A stretch of DNA of 64,000 nt, taken from assembly GCF_000576635.1 (NCBI RefSeq), contig NZ_AVFL01000031.1, positions 1 through 64,000 on the forward strand, written 5' to 3'. Numbering within the stretch: position 1 is the stretch's first letter; every line of letters starts with the position of its first letter. Under the pieces are notes generated by a model. It was given only the letters and a program-made list of their open reading frames with translations. It searched no databases and had not been told where the DNA came from. The DNA comes from Skermanella stibiiresistens SB22. Lineage in GTDB: Bacteria; Pseudomonadota; Alphaproteobacteria; Azospirillales; Azospirillaceae. This document shows, piece by piece, positions 8,718-18,013 of this stretch. Both the position numbers and the translations under genes were made by a program.

Positions 8718-10548
8718 CTTCAACCTGATGGCGGACACGCTGGATATCAGGGACCGCACCCTGCAGTCGACCTCCGAGCAGTACCGCGCGGTGTTCGAGT
8801 CCGCCGTCGACGCCATGGTCGTGATCGGCGAGGACGGCGTGATCCGGTCGTGCAACCCCGCGACGGCCCGGATGTTCGGGCACGCTCCCGAGGACCTTCT
8901 CGGAAGGAACGTCCGCGTGCTGATGGGGGACGCCCAGGCCGCCGCCCACGACGGCTACGTCGAGGCCTACCTGCGGACCGGTGTCCGACGGATCATCGGC
9001 ATCGGACGGGAGGTTGAGGGGCGCCGGGCGGATGGCGCGCCGTTCCCGTTGGAGCTGTCGATCGCCCAGTGGCGCGACTCCTCGGGCGAGCGGTTCTTCA
9101 CCGGGATCATGCGCGACATCTCGGCCCGGCGGAACGCGGAGCGGCGCGAGGCGGCGGAGCGCGACCGGCTACGCCGCGTGGTCGATGGCGCGCCGTTCCC
9201 CGCCATGGTCCATTCCGAGGCCGGGGAGATCCTCCACGTCAGCCGCGCCTGGCTCGACATCACCGGCTACACCCGCGGGGAGTTGGCGAACGTGCGGGAC
9301 TGGATCGACCGGGCCTATGGCGGGGACGCTCCCGAAGGCGCCGTGGTCCGCTCCGACATCGAGCGCCTCTACGCGCTGGATCGACCGATCGACGAGGGCG
9401 AGTACGTCATCCGCACCGCGTCGGGTCGACGCAGGACCTGGGCCTTCCGGTCGGCCCCGATCGGTGCCGATGAGACCGGTCACCGGCTGGTGGTCTCCAT
9501 GGCGGCCGACATGACGGAGCGGCGCGACGGCGAGGAGCGGATCAAGCTCCTGATGCGCGAGGTCGACCACCGGGCCAAGAACGCCCTGATGGTGGTGCAA
9601 TCCATCGTCCAACTCTCCCGTTCGGAGGATCCCGCCGAGTTCACCCGGGCGGTGGAGGGACGCATCCAGGCGATGGCGCGGGCCCACTCGGTCCTGGCGT
9701 CGGCGCGCTGGTCCGGCGCGGACCTGCGCAGACTGCTGCTGGAGGAACTCCTCGCCCGCGCCGGCGAGGAGAGCTTCCGCCTGTCCGGCCCACCCGTGTC
9801 GATCCGACCCGAGGCCAGCCAGGCGGTGTCGCTGGCGTTGCACGAGCTGGCGACCAACGCCGTCAAGCATGGTGCCTTGTCGCACCCCGTAGGCCGGGTC
9901 GAGGTCGTCTGGTCGCCTCCCGAGGTCGGGAACACCCTGTGCCTGTGGTGGCAGGAGATTGGTGGTCCGGAGATCCTGGGGGAACCCACGCGCCAAGGCT
10001 TCGGCTCGGTCCTGCTGCGCCAGGTGATCGAGGGGCAACTGGGCGGCGCGCTCGAGCTGTACTGGGCCGCTCCGGGATTGGCGTGCCTGATCACCCTACC
10101 GGAGGACACCTGGCAGGGCAGCGGCGTCGGTGGGACCGTCACGATCCACCAGCCGCAATGGGCTCCAGCCCCGCCCGCGATCCCCGGTCGCCGGATCCTG
10201 GTGGCCGAGGACGAGGCGCTGACGGCGATGGCGCTCCAGCAACTCCTGGAGGGCGCCGGCTACGTCGTGCTGGGGCCGGTCGGCCGGGTCGAGGACGCGC
10301 TCGACCTGCTGCGCTCCGGCCCGCCCGACGCCGCCGTGCTGGACGTCAACCTGTTCGGCGCGACCGTCGATCCCGTTGCCTCCGCCCTCGAGGACATGGG
10401 TGTGCCGTTCGTGTTCTGCACCGGCTACCAGGGAGGCGGCGTGGCGGGTGAGCGCCATCCACGGGCTCCCGTGCTCGTCAAACCGGTCAACGCCAACAAC
10501 CTTCTGGGCGCGGTCGGCGGTTTGTTCGATTCCGGCGCGGCTGGCTGA
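8599..10548 (+). CDS. Hybrid HWE histidine kinase with two PAS domains and a receiver (C-terminal part)
   Basis: The cytoplasmic part of the split kinase. Reading begins usefully at RSGDLAARAW, the rest of the HAMP linker. PAS domain 1 (about residues 60-180) and PAS domain 2 (about 190-305) follow, then an HWE/HisKA_2 phosphoacceptor EVDHRAKNALMVVQSIVQL near residue 325. The HWE-type ATPase core has LALHELATNAVKHGALS and LWWQEIGGP. A response-regulator receiver at the end has acidic EDE, phospho-acceptor D in VLDVNLFG near residue 582, and K in VLVKPV. HWE kinases are known to sense light, redox or envelope stress; here the signal is unknown. The annotated start lies inside the overlap with the N-terminal piece and is not a natural start if the frameshift is an error. 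Confidence 0.8.
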   Translation: MAASTSALPRPIWRWWRSGDLAARAWVDGNAVEFARLATDFNLMADTLDIRDRTLQSTSEQYRAVFESAVDAMVVIGEDGVIRSCNPATARMFGHAPEDLLGRNVRVLMGDAQAAAHDGYVEAYLRTGVRRIIGIGREVEGRRADGAPFPLELSIAQWRDSSGERFFTGIMRDISARRNAERREAAERDRLRRVVDGAPFPAMVHSEAGEILHVSRAWLDITGYTRGELANVRDWIDRAYGGDAPEGAVVRSDIERLYALDRPIDEGEYVIRTASGRRRTWAFRSAPIGADETGHRLVVSMAADMTERRDGEERIKLLMREVDHRAKNALMVVQSIVQLSRSEDPAEFTRAVEGRIQAMARAHSVLASARWSGADLRRLLLEELLARAGEESFRLSGPPVSIRPEASQAVSLALHELATNAVKHGALSHPVGRVEVVWSPPEVGNTLCLWWQEIGGPEILGEPTRQGFGSVLLRQVIEGQLGGALELYWAAPGLACLITLPEDTWQGSGVGGTVTIHQPQWAPAPPAIPGRRILVAEDEALTAMALQQLLEGAGYVVLGPVGRVEDALDLLRSGPPDAAVLDVNLFGATVDPVASALEDMGVPFVFCTGYQGGGVAGERHPRAPVLVKPVNANNLLGAVGGLFDSGAAG

Positions 10549-10591
10549 GCCGGGTCGCGGGCGCCCGGGCGGGGTGTCCGGCCGCCCACCC

Positions 10592-10813
10592 TCAGGTTCC
10601 GGGCTTCGGCGTGGCGGCCGCGGCTCGGATGATCTGACAGAACAGACCCTCGACGCCCTCGATGGCGGAGGCGGGACCGGCGGCCGCGTCGAGCACCTCA
10701 GCACGGACGGCGCCGCTCTCGATGAGCGCGATCGACAGGGCCGACAGGGCGTGCCCGATGCCGGCGATCAAAGCCTGGGTGTCGTTCGCGGGCTGTCGGT
10801 TCTTCCCGGCCAT
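10592..10813 (-). CDS. Small hypothetical protein (73 residues)
   Basis: The longer open frame reaches 10963, but ATG 10813 has a strong ribosome site (GGAAGGGG) just upstream and gives MAGKNRQPANDTQALIAGIG, then a helical, alanine-rich body. The protein is soluble, has no cysteines except one near the end, and belongs to no family I can name. It faces the histidine kinase tail to tail across 43 bp and lies downstream of the PAS_5 gene on the same strand. Confidence 0.45.
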   Translation of the reverse strand: MAGKNRQPANDTQALIAGIGHALSALSIALIESGAVRAEVLDAAAGPASAIEGVEGLFCQIIRAAAATPKPGT

Positions 10814-10984
10814 GGCATCCCCTTCCGTCGCGCCAAGGGTCAAGAATGTTGGGCGGTTCCCTGTTGGCGACATCTTCCGGGACTTCTGGAAGACGGCGCA
10901 ATCAGGACAAATACGTACCACCCGATGGGCGAAGGGTCGGGAAAGACGCCCCTTCACGATCATGGATCGGGTGGACGTGGCGTG

Positions 10985-11434
10985 TCAGGCGGTCGGATGC
11001 TGGCCGGAACCGCCGTGGAACATCGTCATGGTGAGGATCATGCTCACCGTCTCCCCATCGTCGGAGAGCGGCAGGTGGAGGGCGACGACCCCATGCACGC
11101 CGGGGGTCGGACCGACGTAGGGCGGTTCGCACCTCAATGGGACGCCGGTCGCGACGACCGTGGCCCGCGGCCTCCAGAGGAGGCTGTCGGGCCCGACGCC
11201 GGGCAGCTCCGAGATGAGCTTGCCTGTGTTGTTCCGACCCGATCTGTCCACGACGCCCGAGCCGATCAACCGGTATCGGAAGTCCAGCGGCTTCCGGAGC
11301 ACGTCGACCAGGATGAGCCAGGGCAGCAGGCGCGGAACCTCGAGGACGGGGTCGAGGTCGCGGCGGGCGGGCATCCGGCGGTCGGATCTCTTGCCCTCCC
11401 AGTAGGCCAGGGCGTCCAACAGGGGTTGTTCCAT
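10985..11434 (-). CDS. PAS_5-domain protein
   Basis: 149 residues. The segment YWEGKRSDRRMPARRDLDP, then LPWLILVDVL, FRYRLIGSGVVDRSGRNNTGK and LISELP, is the hallmark of the PAS_5 family. These are short single-domain PAS-like proteins common in Rhodospirillales that are often annotated only as PAS domain-containing. The ligand and partner are unknown and no output domain is attached. It sits between two sensory genes, which fits a signalling role, but that is inference. Confidence 0.75.
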   Translation of the reverse strand: MEQPLLDALAYWEGKRSDRRMPARRDLDPVLEVPRLLPWLILVDVLRKPLDFRYRLIGSGVVDRSGRNNTGKLISELPGVGPDSLLWRPRATVVATGVPLRCEPPYVGPTPGVHGVVALHLPLSDDGETVSMILTMTMFHGGSGQHPTA

Positions 11435-11664
11435 GATTCCAACCTAACATGGGGATCGTGAACGGCTCCCTTCCGGGCCACCGATCGGAAAATCTCGGAG
11501 ACCACGGGAGACCGGCTGTCGAGGATGTCCAACCCCCAGGTGCCGTGGACGCCACCAAACCCGAGCTGGCCACGTCGTGAACGAGGTGGATCCAGCCACC
11601 CGGGAGCGATCGCCAAGGACCATGTCGGCGACGACCACCCCTCTCCGGGCAAAGACCGCAGGCG

Positions 11665-11985
11665 TCAAGGCCGGGTCGCGTCGAGATCGGTCAGCACCGC
11701 CCTCAACCTGTCACGGACACGCTCCATCTCGGCAATATCCGTCAGTTCGCGGGCTTCCTGGCATTCCCGGACGAAGTCCATCGTTCTTTCACCATGATCG
11801 AGGACGCGGTCCAAACGATCCGAGACCAGGACGAGATGGATCTCCGCCACCGTGAGGCCGAGCCGCGTCTCGGCCAGTTGTTCGCCAATGCGTCGCAGAG
11901 CCTCCGCCGGGTTCGGGTTATCGGGGGCGCGTGGTTCGCGCACCCCCCGTGCCTTGGCGGGATCGATGTTATGGACGCTTCCCAT
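11665..11985 (-). CDS. Small helical protein coupled to a chemoreceptor gene
   Basis: 106 residues starting MGSVHNIDPAKARG, then a predicted long helix with heptad-like hydrophobics (EALRRIGEQLAETRLGLTVA...IHLVLVSDRL). The start codon lies two bases after the stop of the upstream chemoreceptor gene (TGA-TC-ATG), so the two are probably translationally coupled. No family recognised. A coiled-coil accessory of the receptor is possible but unproven. Confidence 0.55.
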   Translation of the reverse strand: MGSVHNIDPAKARGVREPRAPDNPNPAEALRRIGEQLAETRLGLTVAEIHLVLVSDRLDRVLDHGERTMDFVRECQEARELTDIAEMERVRDRLRAVLTDLDATRP

Positions 11986-11987
11986 GA

Positions 11988-14030
11988 TCAGGCCGCCTGG
12001 ATACCGGCGAGGAAGCGCTCCACCTCGCCGCGCAGCATCTCGGCCTGCTGGGCCAACTCGCCGGCGGCCCCCAGCACCTGGCTCGCGGCGGCGCCGGTCT
12101 GCTGCGACGCCTGGGTGACCTGGGAGACGTTGGCCGAGACCTCGCGCGTCCCGGCGGCGGCCTGGGTGACGTTGCGCGAGATCTCCGCCGTGGCCGCCGA
12201 CTGCTCCTCGACCGCCGCCGCGATCGTGGTGGAGCTGTCGTTGATCGCGCCAATCGTGACGCCGATGTCCTGGATGGCGGTGACCGCTCCCTCGGTCGCC
12301 GCCTGCATGGCGCTGATCTGGGCCGAGATCTCGCCCGTCGCCCGGCTCGTCCGGTTGGCCAGGCTCTTGACCTCGGAGGCCACCACCGCGAACCCCTTGC
12401 CGGCCTCGCCGGCGCGCGCCGCCTCGATCGTGGCGTTGAGCGCCAGCAGGTTGGTCTGGCTGGCGATGTCGGAGATCAGGACGACCACCTCGTTGATCGT
12501 CCGAGCCGCGTCGGCCAACCCCCGCACGGTGGCGTTGGTCCGCTCCGCCTGCTCCACCGCCTGGGTGGCGATGGTGTTGGAGCGGGTGACCTGGCGGGCG
12601 ATCTCGTGGAGCGAGCCGGTCATCTCCTCGGTGGCCGACGCCACGGTCTGGACGTTGACCGAGGTCTGCTCCGCCGCCGCCGCCGAGGCGGTCGCCTGCC
12701 GATCGGTCTCCTCGGCGATCGCCGCCATGCTCTGGGCCGTGCCGTCGAGCTCGGTGGCGGCGGACGAGACGGTGCGCAGGATCATCGACACCGAGCCGTC
12801 GAAGTCGCCGACCAACCTCATGACCTCGGCGGTCCGGGCCTCCTTCCTCGCCTGTTCCGTCCGCTGTTCGGTGGCCAGCCGGTCGGCGGTGATGGCGTTT
12901 TGCTTGAAGACGTCGACGGCTTCGGCCATGGCGCCGATCTCGTCCAGGCGCCCGACACCCGGGATCCCGACGGTCCGGTCACCACCCGCCAGCCGTCTCA
13001 TCGCGTCCGTCATCCCCGTGATCGGGCGGGAGATCGCCCGGCCGATCATCCAGGCCAGCGTGGCGCCGAGCAGGAAGCCCGCGACCGACAGGCCGAGGAT
13101 GAGGTTCTCGGTGAACTCGATGAAGGCGTTCGTCTCGGCCTCGATGCGGTGCTCCTCCTCGATCGCGCCGTCGCGGATCCGGGCGGCGTCGGCCGACAGC
13201 TCGTTGGCGGCCTGGAACATGGGGCCGGTGATCTCGTGATCGATCCTTTGGCCCAGGTCCGCCGCCCGCTCGAACGCCTCGCGGTAAGCCTTGGCCAACT
13301 CCCTCGTCTCGGTCGCCGCCTTCCCGTAGGGTTTGCCGGCGCTGGCGTCGGCCAGCGCCTGGAGGGTGCGGCCGAGGGTGGCGAACCTCTCCTCCGCCGC
13401 CTCGGCCGAGGCCTTGTCGTGGCGCGCCAGCGTCTTGTTGGCGGCCAATCGGCCCTGGAGCAGCGTCTCGAGGGCGGCGCCCGCCAGCATGGCGGCGTCG
13501 CCGTCACCCTCCCTCACCGCCAGCAGCCTGAGCTCCTCGAGATCCCGCGCCGCCGCCGATCCATCGGGATCGAGGACATCGGCGACCAACTTCTCCCCCT
13601 CGGTCTTCCACGCGACGATGTTGTCGAAGTCGCCGGCGTAGGTGTCGAAGAGCTCCCTGCTGGCGGCCAGGCTGGCCTTCTGGTCCTCCAGCCGGACCAC
13701 GGCCCCCGCCTTCTCGAAATCCGCGCGCAGTTGGGTGATCGCGGCGCGCGCCTTCCCGGTGCTGTCGGGATGCCCGGTGAAGGCGTACTCCCGGACGTGG
13801 CGGCGGAGATCGACCATGTCCCGGTCGATCACGCGGGCGGCGTCGACGACCTCGACGCTGCCCGCGTAGGTGTCGAACTCGTGGTTGATCCTGTTGAGCG
13901 AGACGCAGCTCTGGGCCGACAGGCCGGTCATGACGACCAGCACCATGCCCGAGGCCAAGCCGATCTTGGTTTGGATCCTGGTGTTGTCGAACGCGGCGCC
14001 CAGTCGGGATCCGGAGGGGGAGGATGACAT
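11988..14030 (-). CDS. Methyl-accepting chemotaxis protein with a long periplasmic helical domain
   Basis: A transmembrane chemoreceptor of 680 residues. Helix 1 is near 20-42 ([20 protein letters not shown]). A large all-helical periplasmic domain (about 45-300, HBM or tandem four-helix-bundle type) follows, then helix 2 near 310-330, HAMP ([19 protein letters not shown]) and a signalling domain. The signalling tip reads [20 protein letters not shown], then [17 protein letters not shown], the CheA/CheW contact hairpin. There is no C-terminal CheR/CheB pentapeptide. HBM receptors are known to sense small organic acids; the ligand here is unknown. It lies 28 bp downstream of the carbonic anhydrase gene and two bases upstream of a small helical protein, so the three may form an operon. 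A 95-bp stretch (12394-12488) is identical in the receptor gene at 18014. Confidence 0.92.
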   Translation of the reverse strand: MSSSPSGSRLGAAFDNTRIQTKIGLASGMVLVVMTGLSAQSCVSLNRINHEFDTYAGSVEVVDAARVIDRDMVDLRRHVREYAFTGHPDSTGKARAAITQLRADFEKAGAVVRLEDQKASLAASRELFDTYAGDFDNIVAWKTEGEKLVADVLDPDGSAAARDLEELRLLAVREGDGDAAMLAGAALETLLQGRLAANKTLARHDKASAEAAEERFATLGRTLQALADASAGKPYGKAATETRELAKAYREAFERAADLGQRIDHEITGPMFQAANELSADAARIRDGAIEEEHRIEAETNAFIEFTENLILGLSVAGFLLGATLAWMIGRAISRPITGMTDAMRRLAGGDRTVGIPGVGRLDEIGAMAEAVDVFKQNAITADRLATEQRTEQARKEARTAEVMRLVGDFDGSVSMILRTVSSAATELDGTAQSMAAIAEETDRQATASAAAAEQTSVNVQTVASATEEMTGSLHEIARQVTRSNTIATQAVEQAERTNATVRGLADAARTINEVVVLISDIASQTNLLALNATIEAARAGEAGKGFAVVASEVKSLANRTSRATGEISAQISAMQAATEGAVTAIQDIGVTIGAINDSSTTIAAAVEEQSAATAEISRNVTQAAAGTREVSANVSQVTQASQQTGAAASQVLGAAGELAQQAEMLRGEVERFLAGIQAA

Positions 14031-14058
14031 CGGGTGGGTTCCTGGTGGAGGCGCGGGA

Positions 14059-14889
14059 TCAGAATGACTCGAGGAGGAAGCGGCGGTTGCGGCCCTGGAC
14101 CGGCCGGGCGTTGTTCGGGAACAGGGCCGCGAACCTGGCGATCTGCGCGGTCGATGCCTCGATCGGCGCGCCGAGGATGGTCCAGGTGACGCCCTCCGAG
14201 CATGGTGGCGTGGTCAACGAACCGACGTAGCGGTAGTGGGCGCGTTGGACGGGCAGCAGGGGGGCGGGATCGAAGACGCCGGCCAGCCCAACCTCCTCGC
14301 CCGCCTTGGTCGGCATGACGTCCCACACCGGGTCCAGGGCCGTGTTGGCGGCTCCGGCGTTGATCAGGACGCCGATCACCGCCAGCGCGCCCGAGGCCGC
14401 CTTGTGCACGAAGTGGCATTCCATCTGGAAGGCCTTGCCGGACAGCAGGTGTTCCGATGGATGATGGAAGTGGAACTGGAGGAGTTCGTGGCGGATGCCG
14501 GAGATGACGCTGTGACTTCCGGATCCGCAGTTGACCTGGATGGTGTGGCCGTTGTTGACGACCGTCGCCGGGGCGGGAACGAACGAGACGTCGAGGGCTC
14601 CGGTCTCGGCCCTGATGGCCTTGTTGATGTCGATCGGGGTCTGTTCCAGGCCAAGCGAGCAGGAGCGGAACTCGGGGGTCAACACACCCCAACGTTCCGG
14701 CCCCTCGGCGCCCTCGTAGGTCCACCGCGGCGCCCCACCGCCGGCGCCGTGGTGGGCCTCGCCGGCGACGGCCCTGGCGACGGTCGCGCAGATCGGACAG
14801 GCGGCGACCCCTCCAATCGTCAGGTGCCGCAGGATGGCGCGGCGGTCGTACTTGTTGGTTCGCGGCATGATGCGCTCTTGGCTCTTCAT
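14059..14889 (-). CDS. Alpha-class carbonic anhydrase, exported
   Basis: Catalyses reversible CO2 hydration with a zinc ion. The sequence holds QTPIDI near residue 83, the zinc ligands in [12 protein letters not shown] (two histidines two apart) and ECHFVHK, and the late motif [20 protein letters not shown], all diagnostic of the alpha class. The N-terminus [15 protein letters not shown], followed by a hydrophobic run, looks like a twin-arginine signal, so the enzyme should act in the periplasm. Cysteines at PPCSEG and in SCSLG fit the conserved disulfide. Starts at 14889 (MKSQERI) or 14868 (MPRTNKY) are both possible. Its position just ahead of a chemoreceptor gene hints at CO2/bicarbonate or pH sensing, which is inference. 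Confidence 0.92.
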   Translation of the reverse strand: MKSQERIMPRTNKYDRRAILRHLTIGGVAACPICATVARAVAGEAHHGAGGGAPRWTYEGAEGPERWGVLTPEFRSCSLGLEQTPIDINKAIRAETGALDVSFVPAPATVVNNGHTIQVNCGSGSHSVISGIRHELLQFHFHHPSEHLLSGKAFQMECHFVHKAASGALAVIGVLINAGAANTALDPVWDVMPTKAGEEVGLAGVFDPAPLLPVQRAHYRYVGSLTTPPCSEGVTWTILGAPIEASTAQIARFAALFPNNARPVQGRNRRFLLESF

Positions 14890-15056
14890 CTTGAAACCAT
14901 ACTCCAGCGTGGAGTGTCATCAGCAAGACCGATGCCAACTTCCCCAAATAAAAAACCGATGCCTTCGATGATCCGTGTTAGCGAAAGCTTATATTTTTGC
15001 TTGATCACCCTAACCTTAAGAACATGAATGCGTGATATTGGTCGATTCACTTGTGG

Positions 15057-15070
15057 TTAATGACGGTTAA
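15057..15070 (+). promoter_or_regulatory. Paired TTAA half-sites upstream of 15110
   Basis: TTAATGACGGTTAA: two TTAA boxes whose starts are 10 bp apart, followed by CC, about 40 bp before the start codon at 15110. The cell-cycle regulator CtrA of alphaproteobacteria recognises TTAA-N7-TTAA; here the gap is six bases. The same spacing recurs at 15484-15508. Confidence 0.4.
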
Positions 15071-15109
15071 CCAAGAGGCGAAATGCGAATTCGTCTTGGG
15101 TGGTGATGA

Positions 15110-15427
15110 ATGAATTCGCATTTTGCATCGCAATCCAATGGCTCGGTTCAAGCTGTCGCGAGCCATATCCAACAGCATGTTGATGATTCATTAAGACATA
15201 AGATGTATGCCATGCGTCGTACAAATCACTATGGGATATGCATGATGCCCCTGAACCACATGAGCGATGCCCTGAAGGCCATCGACGAGGTGTCCCTTGG
15301 TCTCGCGTCCCCGGATCTCACGCGACGCCTCGCGATCCTGCGCGCCCAGCTTTCCCTGGTGGGTTGGGAGATCGAAGGCGACGGCTATTTGGCGGACAAG
15401 AAAAATAATCGTCGAGAAGAGGTATAG
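15110..15427 (+). CDS. Small hypothetical protein (105 residues)
   Basis: Starts MNSHFASQSNGS; the second half (ALKAIDEVSLGLASPDLTRR, then LAILRAQLSLVGWEIEGDG) is a plausible two-helix soluble unit. No family recognised. A TTAA pair lies in its upstream region and the neighbouring small gene at 15548 has the same type of site, so the two may be co-regulated. Coding status rests on open frame, base composition from about 15240 on and position. Confidence 0.45.
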   Translation: MNSHFASQSNGSVQAVASHIQQHVDDSLRHKMYAMRRTNHYGICMMPLNHMSDALKAIDEVSLGLASPDLTRRLAILRAQLSLVGWEIEGDGYLADKKNNRREEV

Positions 15428-15483
15428 GTGTTTTCCCGTAATGACTCGATGGGGGAAACACATCATCATGGGAAAGTGGATCA

Positions 15484-15508
15484 TTAACAATCATTAACAA
15501 TCATTAAC
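15484..15508 (+). repeat. Three 10-bp direct repeats TCATTAACAA (regulatory half-sites)
   Basis: TCATTAAC occurs three times in register from 15481, placing TTAA boxes at 15484, 15494 and 15504, exactly one helical turn apart. They lie 40-65 bp before the small gene at 15548. The regular phasing suggests cooperative binding on one face of the DNA. Confidence 0.55.
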
Positions 15509-15547
15509 GAATTCAATCCGTGTAATGGTCAGTGGAAATCGGATGTC

Positions 15548-15814
15548 ATGCTCGATATTCAGACGATGGGTCTCACCGCCTCCGAACGTCACCGTCTGGA
15601 GGCGTTCTGCGCCAAGACCCTGCTGGACTGTCTACTCCATTGCTACTTCGCGACGCCCCACAAGGACGTCAACATGATCATGCTGATGACCATGTATGAG
15701 GACTCCATCTCCCTGTACGACGATGGGGGCTCCGTGGGGTGGATCGAGGCGGCGCGGGAATACCTGGTGGAGAGGGGCCACCAGAGGATCCTGGACGCGG
15801 CTGTGCCGGGCTGA
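15548..15814 (+). CDS. Small hypothetical protein (88 residues)
   Basis: Starts MLDIQTMGLTASERHRLEAF; methionine-rich centre (MIMLMTMYED) and a helical end (WIEAAREYLVERGHQRIL). No signal or membrane segment and no family recognised. It follows the phased TTAACA repeats and precedes a chemoreceptor gene on the same strand by 177 bp (to the preferred start at 15992). Confidence 0.45.
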   Translation: MLDIQTMGLTASERHRLEAFCAKTLLDCLLHCYFATPHKDVNMIMLMTMYEDSISLYDDGGSVGWIEAAREYLVERGHQRILDAAVPG

Positions 15815-15991
15815 TCCCGCCCACCGTGGCGCGACCGCCCCAAACACTCCGGGCGGATGATCCGGCACGGTCTTTTCCCAGTGTCGATTGATCCTGATCA
15901 AATCAGGTTTTGCAATAAAGATTTACATCTTTGGGATAGCCGCACCCAAACCCACATGGCCCGCGAAGGCTGGCCCGATCCGGAAACCATC

Positions 15992-17686
15992 ATGTTCCAC
16001 TGGTTCACGAACCTCAAGCTGGTCCACAAGCTCGCCTTCCCGGTCGCCATCCTGCTGCTGGTGACCGGCGCCATCGTCTGGGAGGCCCAGTGGTCGCTCG
16101 AGCGGCTGGCCCTCTCCCTCGACACCGCGATCGGCCGGACCGCGGAACGCACCTCGCTCGCCTTCCAGATCGAGGCCGCCGTCAACGCCTCGGCGGTCGC
16201 CGAGAAGAACGTCATCGTCGAGACCACCCAGGAGAGGAAGCGGGAGAGCGTCAAGCTCTTCGACGAGCGCATCGCCCGGGCGAACAAGGCGGCGGAGCTC
16301 ATCATCCCGCTCTCCCTGCCGGAGCGCCGGGCCGTGCTCGAGAGGCTCACGGCCATGATCGGCCAGTACGAGGGGATCGCGCGAAGGGTGATGGACCTGA
16401 CCCTCCAGTCCCGTGACGAGGAGGCGCAGGCGCTCTCCTCGGCGGAGGGCCTGGGGATCCGGACCGAACTCGCCCGCCTGATCCAGGAGGTGACGTCGTA
16501 CAACGAGCGGGCGCTCAAGCTGGAGCGCGCCGACGGTGCCAAGCTCGCCGCCGACGCGACATGGCTGCTATACGCCGTCTCGGGCGCCGGGCTCGCGTCG
16601 GCCATGGCGCTGCTTGGCTTCATCGCGCTGCGCTTGGTCGCGCGCCCTCTGGCGGAAGTCATCGCGGCGATGCGGGTGATCGCCGCCGGCGACCTCGAGG
16701 TCGAGGTGCTCGGCACCGGCCGCGGGGACGAGGTCGGCGCGCTGGCCCAGGCCCTCCAGGTGTTCAAGGACAACGCCCTGGGGATGCGGCGCCTGGAGCG
16801 GGAGGCGACCGAGCGCAAGGCGGCCGCCGAGGCAGAGCGCAAGGCCATGCTGCTGAGGCTCGCGGACGAGTTCGAGGCCGGGGTCGGCGGGGTGGTGGAC
16901 ACCGTCGCCGCCGCGGCCACGGAGATGGAGGGCGCGGCCGCCGCCCTGTCGACCACGGCGGAGCGGGCCAGCCGTCAAGCCATGGCGGTCTCGGTCGCCT
17001 CCGGGCAGGCGAGCGTCAACGTCAACACGGTGGCGGCCGCCGCCGAGGAACTCAGCGCCTCCGTCACCGAGATCGGACGCCAGGTCGAGACCTCGACGCG
17101 GATCTCCGCGCGGGCCGTCACCGAGGCCGGGCGCGCCAGCGAGTTGATCGAGGGGTTGGCGGTCGCGGCCAACGAGATCGGCGAAGTGGTCAACCTGATC
17201 AATTCCATCGCGGGCCAAACCAACCTGTTGGCGCTGAACGCCACCATCGAGGCGGCCAGAGCCGGCGAGCAGGGCAAGGGCTTCGCCGTGGTCGCGTCCG
17301 AGGTGAAGGCCTTGGCCAACCAGACGGCGAACGCCACCAACGGCATCCAGGCCAAGGTGGCCGAGATCCAGCGGGCGACCAGCGACGCGGTCGAGGCCAT
17401 CGGCGGCATCACCGGCACGATCGGGACGATCGACGAGATCACCACCGCGATCGCCTCGGCGGTGGAGGAGCAGGGTGCCGCCACCCGCGACATCGCGGGC
17501 AACGTGCAGCGGGCCGCCGCCGGCACAGCCGAGGTCGGCGGCAACATCGCCGGCGTCACCCAGGCGGCCTCCGAGACGGGGACCGCCGCCACGCGGATGC
17601 TGGACGCGGCGGCGGGTCTCGCCGCGGATTCGACCTCCCTGCGTCGACAAGTCGTGAAGTTCCTGGCCACCGTCAGGGCCGCCTGA
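15992..17686 (+). CDS. Methyl-accepting chemotaxis protein, four-helix-bundle sensor
   Basis: 564 residues from ATG 15992, which has GGAAA five bases upstream. An in-frame ATG at 15857 would add 45 non-membrane residues before the first helix and is unlikely. Helix 1 ([20 protein letters not shown]) is followed by an all-helical periplasmic domain with [13 protein letters not shown] (residues ~35-185), helix 2, HAMP ([21 protein letters not shown]) and the signalling domain with [20 protein letters not shown]. It works with CheA/CheW to steer the flagellar motor. Ligand unknown. It is followed by a 12-bp perfect hairpin and converges on the next receptor gene. Confidence 0.92.
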   Translation: MFHWFTNLKLVHKLAFPVAILLLVTGAIVWEAQWSLERLALSLDTAIGRTAERTSLAFQIEAAVNASAVAEKNVIVETTQERKRESVKLFDERIARANKAAELIIPLSLPERRAVLERLTAMIGQYEGIARRVMDLTLQSRDEEAQALSSAEGLGIRTELARLIQEVTSYNERALKLERADGAKLAADATWLLYAVSGAGLASAMALLGFIALRLVARPLAEVIAAMRVIAAGDLEVEVLGTGRGDEVGALAQALQVFKDNALGMRRLEREATERKAAAEAERKAMLLRLADEFEAGVGGVVDTVAAAATEMEGAAAALSTTAERASRQAMAVSVASGQASVNVNTVAAAAEELSASVTEIGRQVETSTRISARAVTEAGRASELIEGLAVAANEIGEVVNLINSIAGQTNLLALNATIEAARAGEQGKGFAVVASEVKALANQTANATNGIQAKVAEIQRATSDAVEAIGGITGTIGTIDEITTAIASAVEEQGAATRDIAGNVQRAAAGTAEVGGNIAGVTQAASETGTAATRMLDAAAGLAADSTSLRRQVVKFLATVRAA

Positions 17687-17689
17687 TCC

Positions 17690-17725
17690 GCGACGGCGGG
17701 GAAGGCGCGCCTCCCCCGCCGTCGC
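17690..17725 (+). terminator. Perfect 12-bp hairpin after the chemoreceptor gene
   Basis: GCGACGGCGGGG (17690-17701) pairs fully with CCCCGCCGTCGC (17714-17725) around a 12-base loop, starting four bases after the stop codon. There is no T tract. It sits between convergent genes. Confidence 0.55.
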
Positions 17726-18013
17726 CACCGCGGCGACCGTCCGAGCCTTGGCACAACCTGGCGCCAACGCGGCACCCGGCGAGCCCGCCTTCCCGGTATG
17801 GGCCTCGCGCCAAGGATCACCCTCCACGACACTCCGGCGACCCAGCCGTTGGATCACGCGGGTCGCGCACTCCGGGAACATCCCCATGGAGAGGGTGGGT
17901 CCGACAGTCCGCGCCGGTGGCGATCCGAGTCCGATTTCGGCCACTCTACCCGGTCGCGGCGGCGTCACCCGCCGTACGATCGGATCGGTTCAGGGTGCCG
18001 AACTCCGCAAGGT

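Noticed and set aside
7659-8855. Minus-strand frame of 398 codons opposite the kinase
   Set aside because: Shadow of the sensor part of the HWE kinase; composition is Arg/Gly/Asp-rich and unlike a protein.
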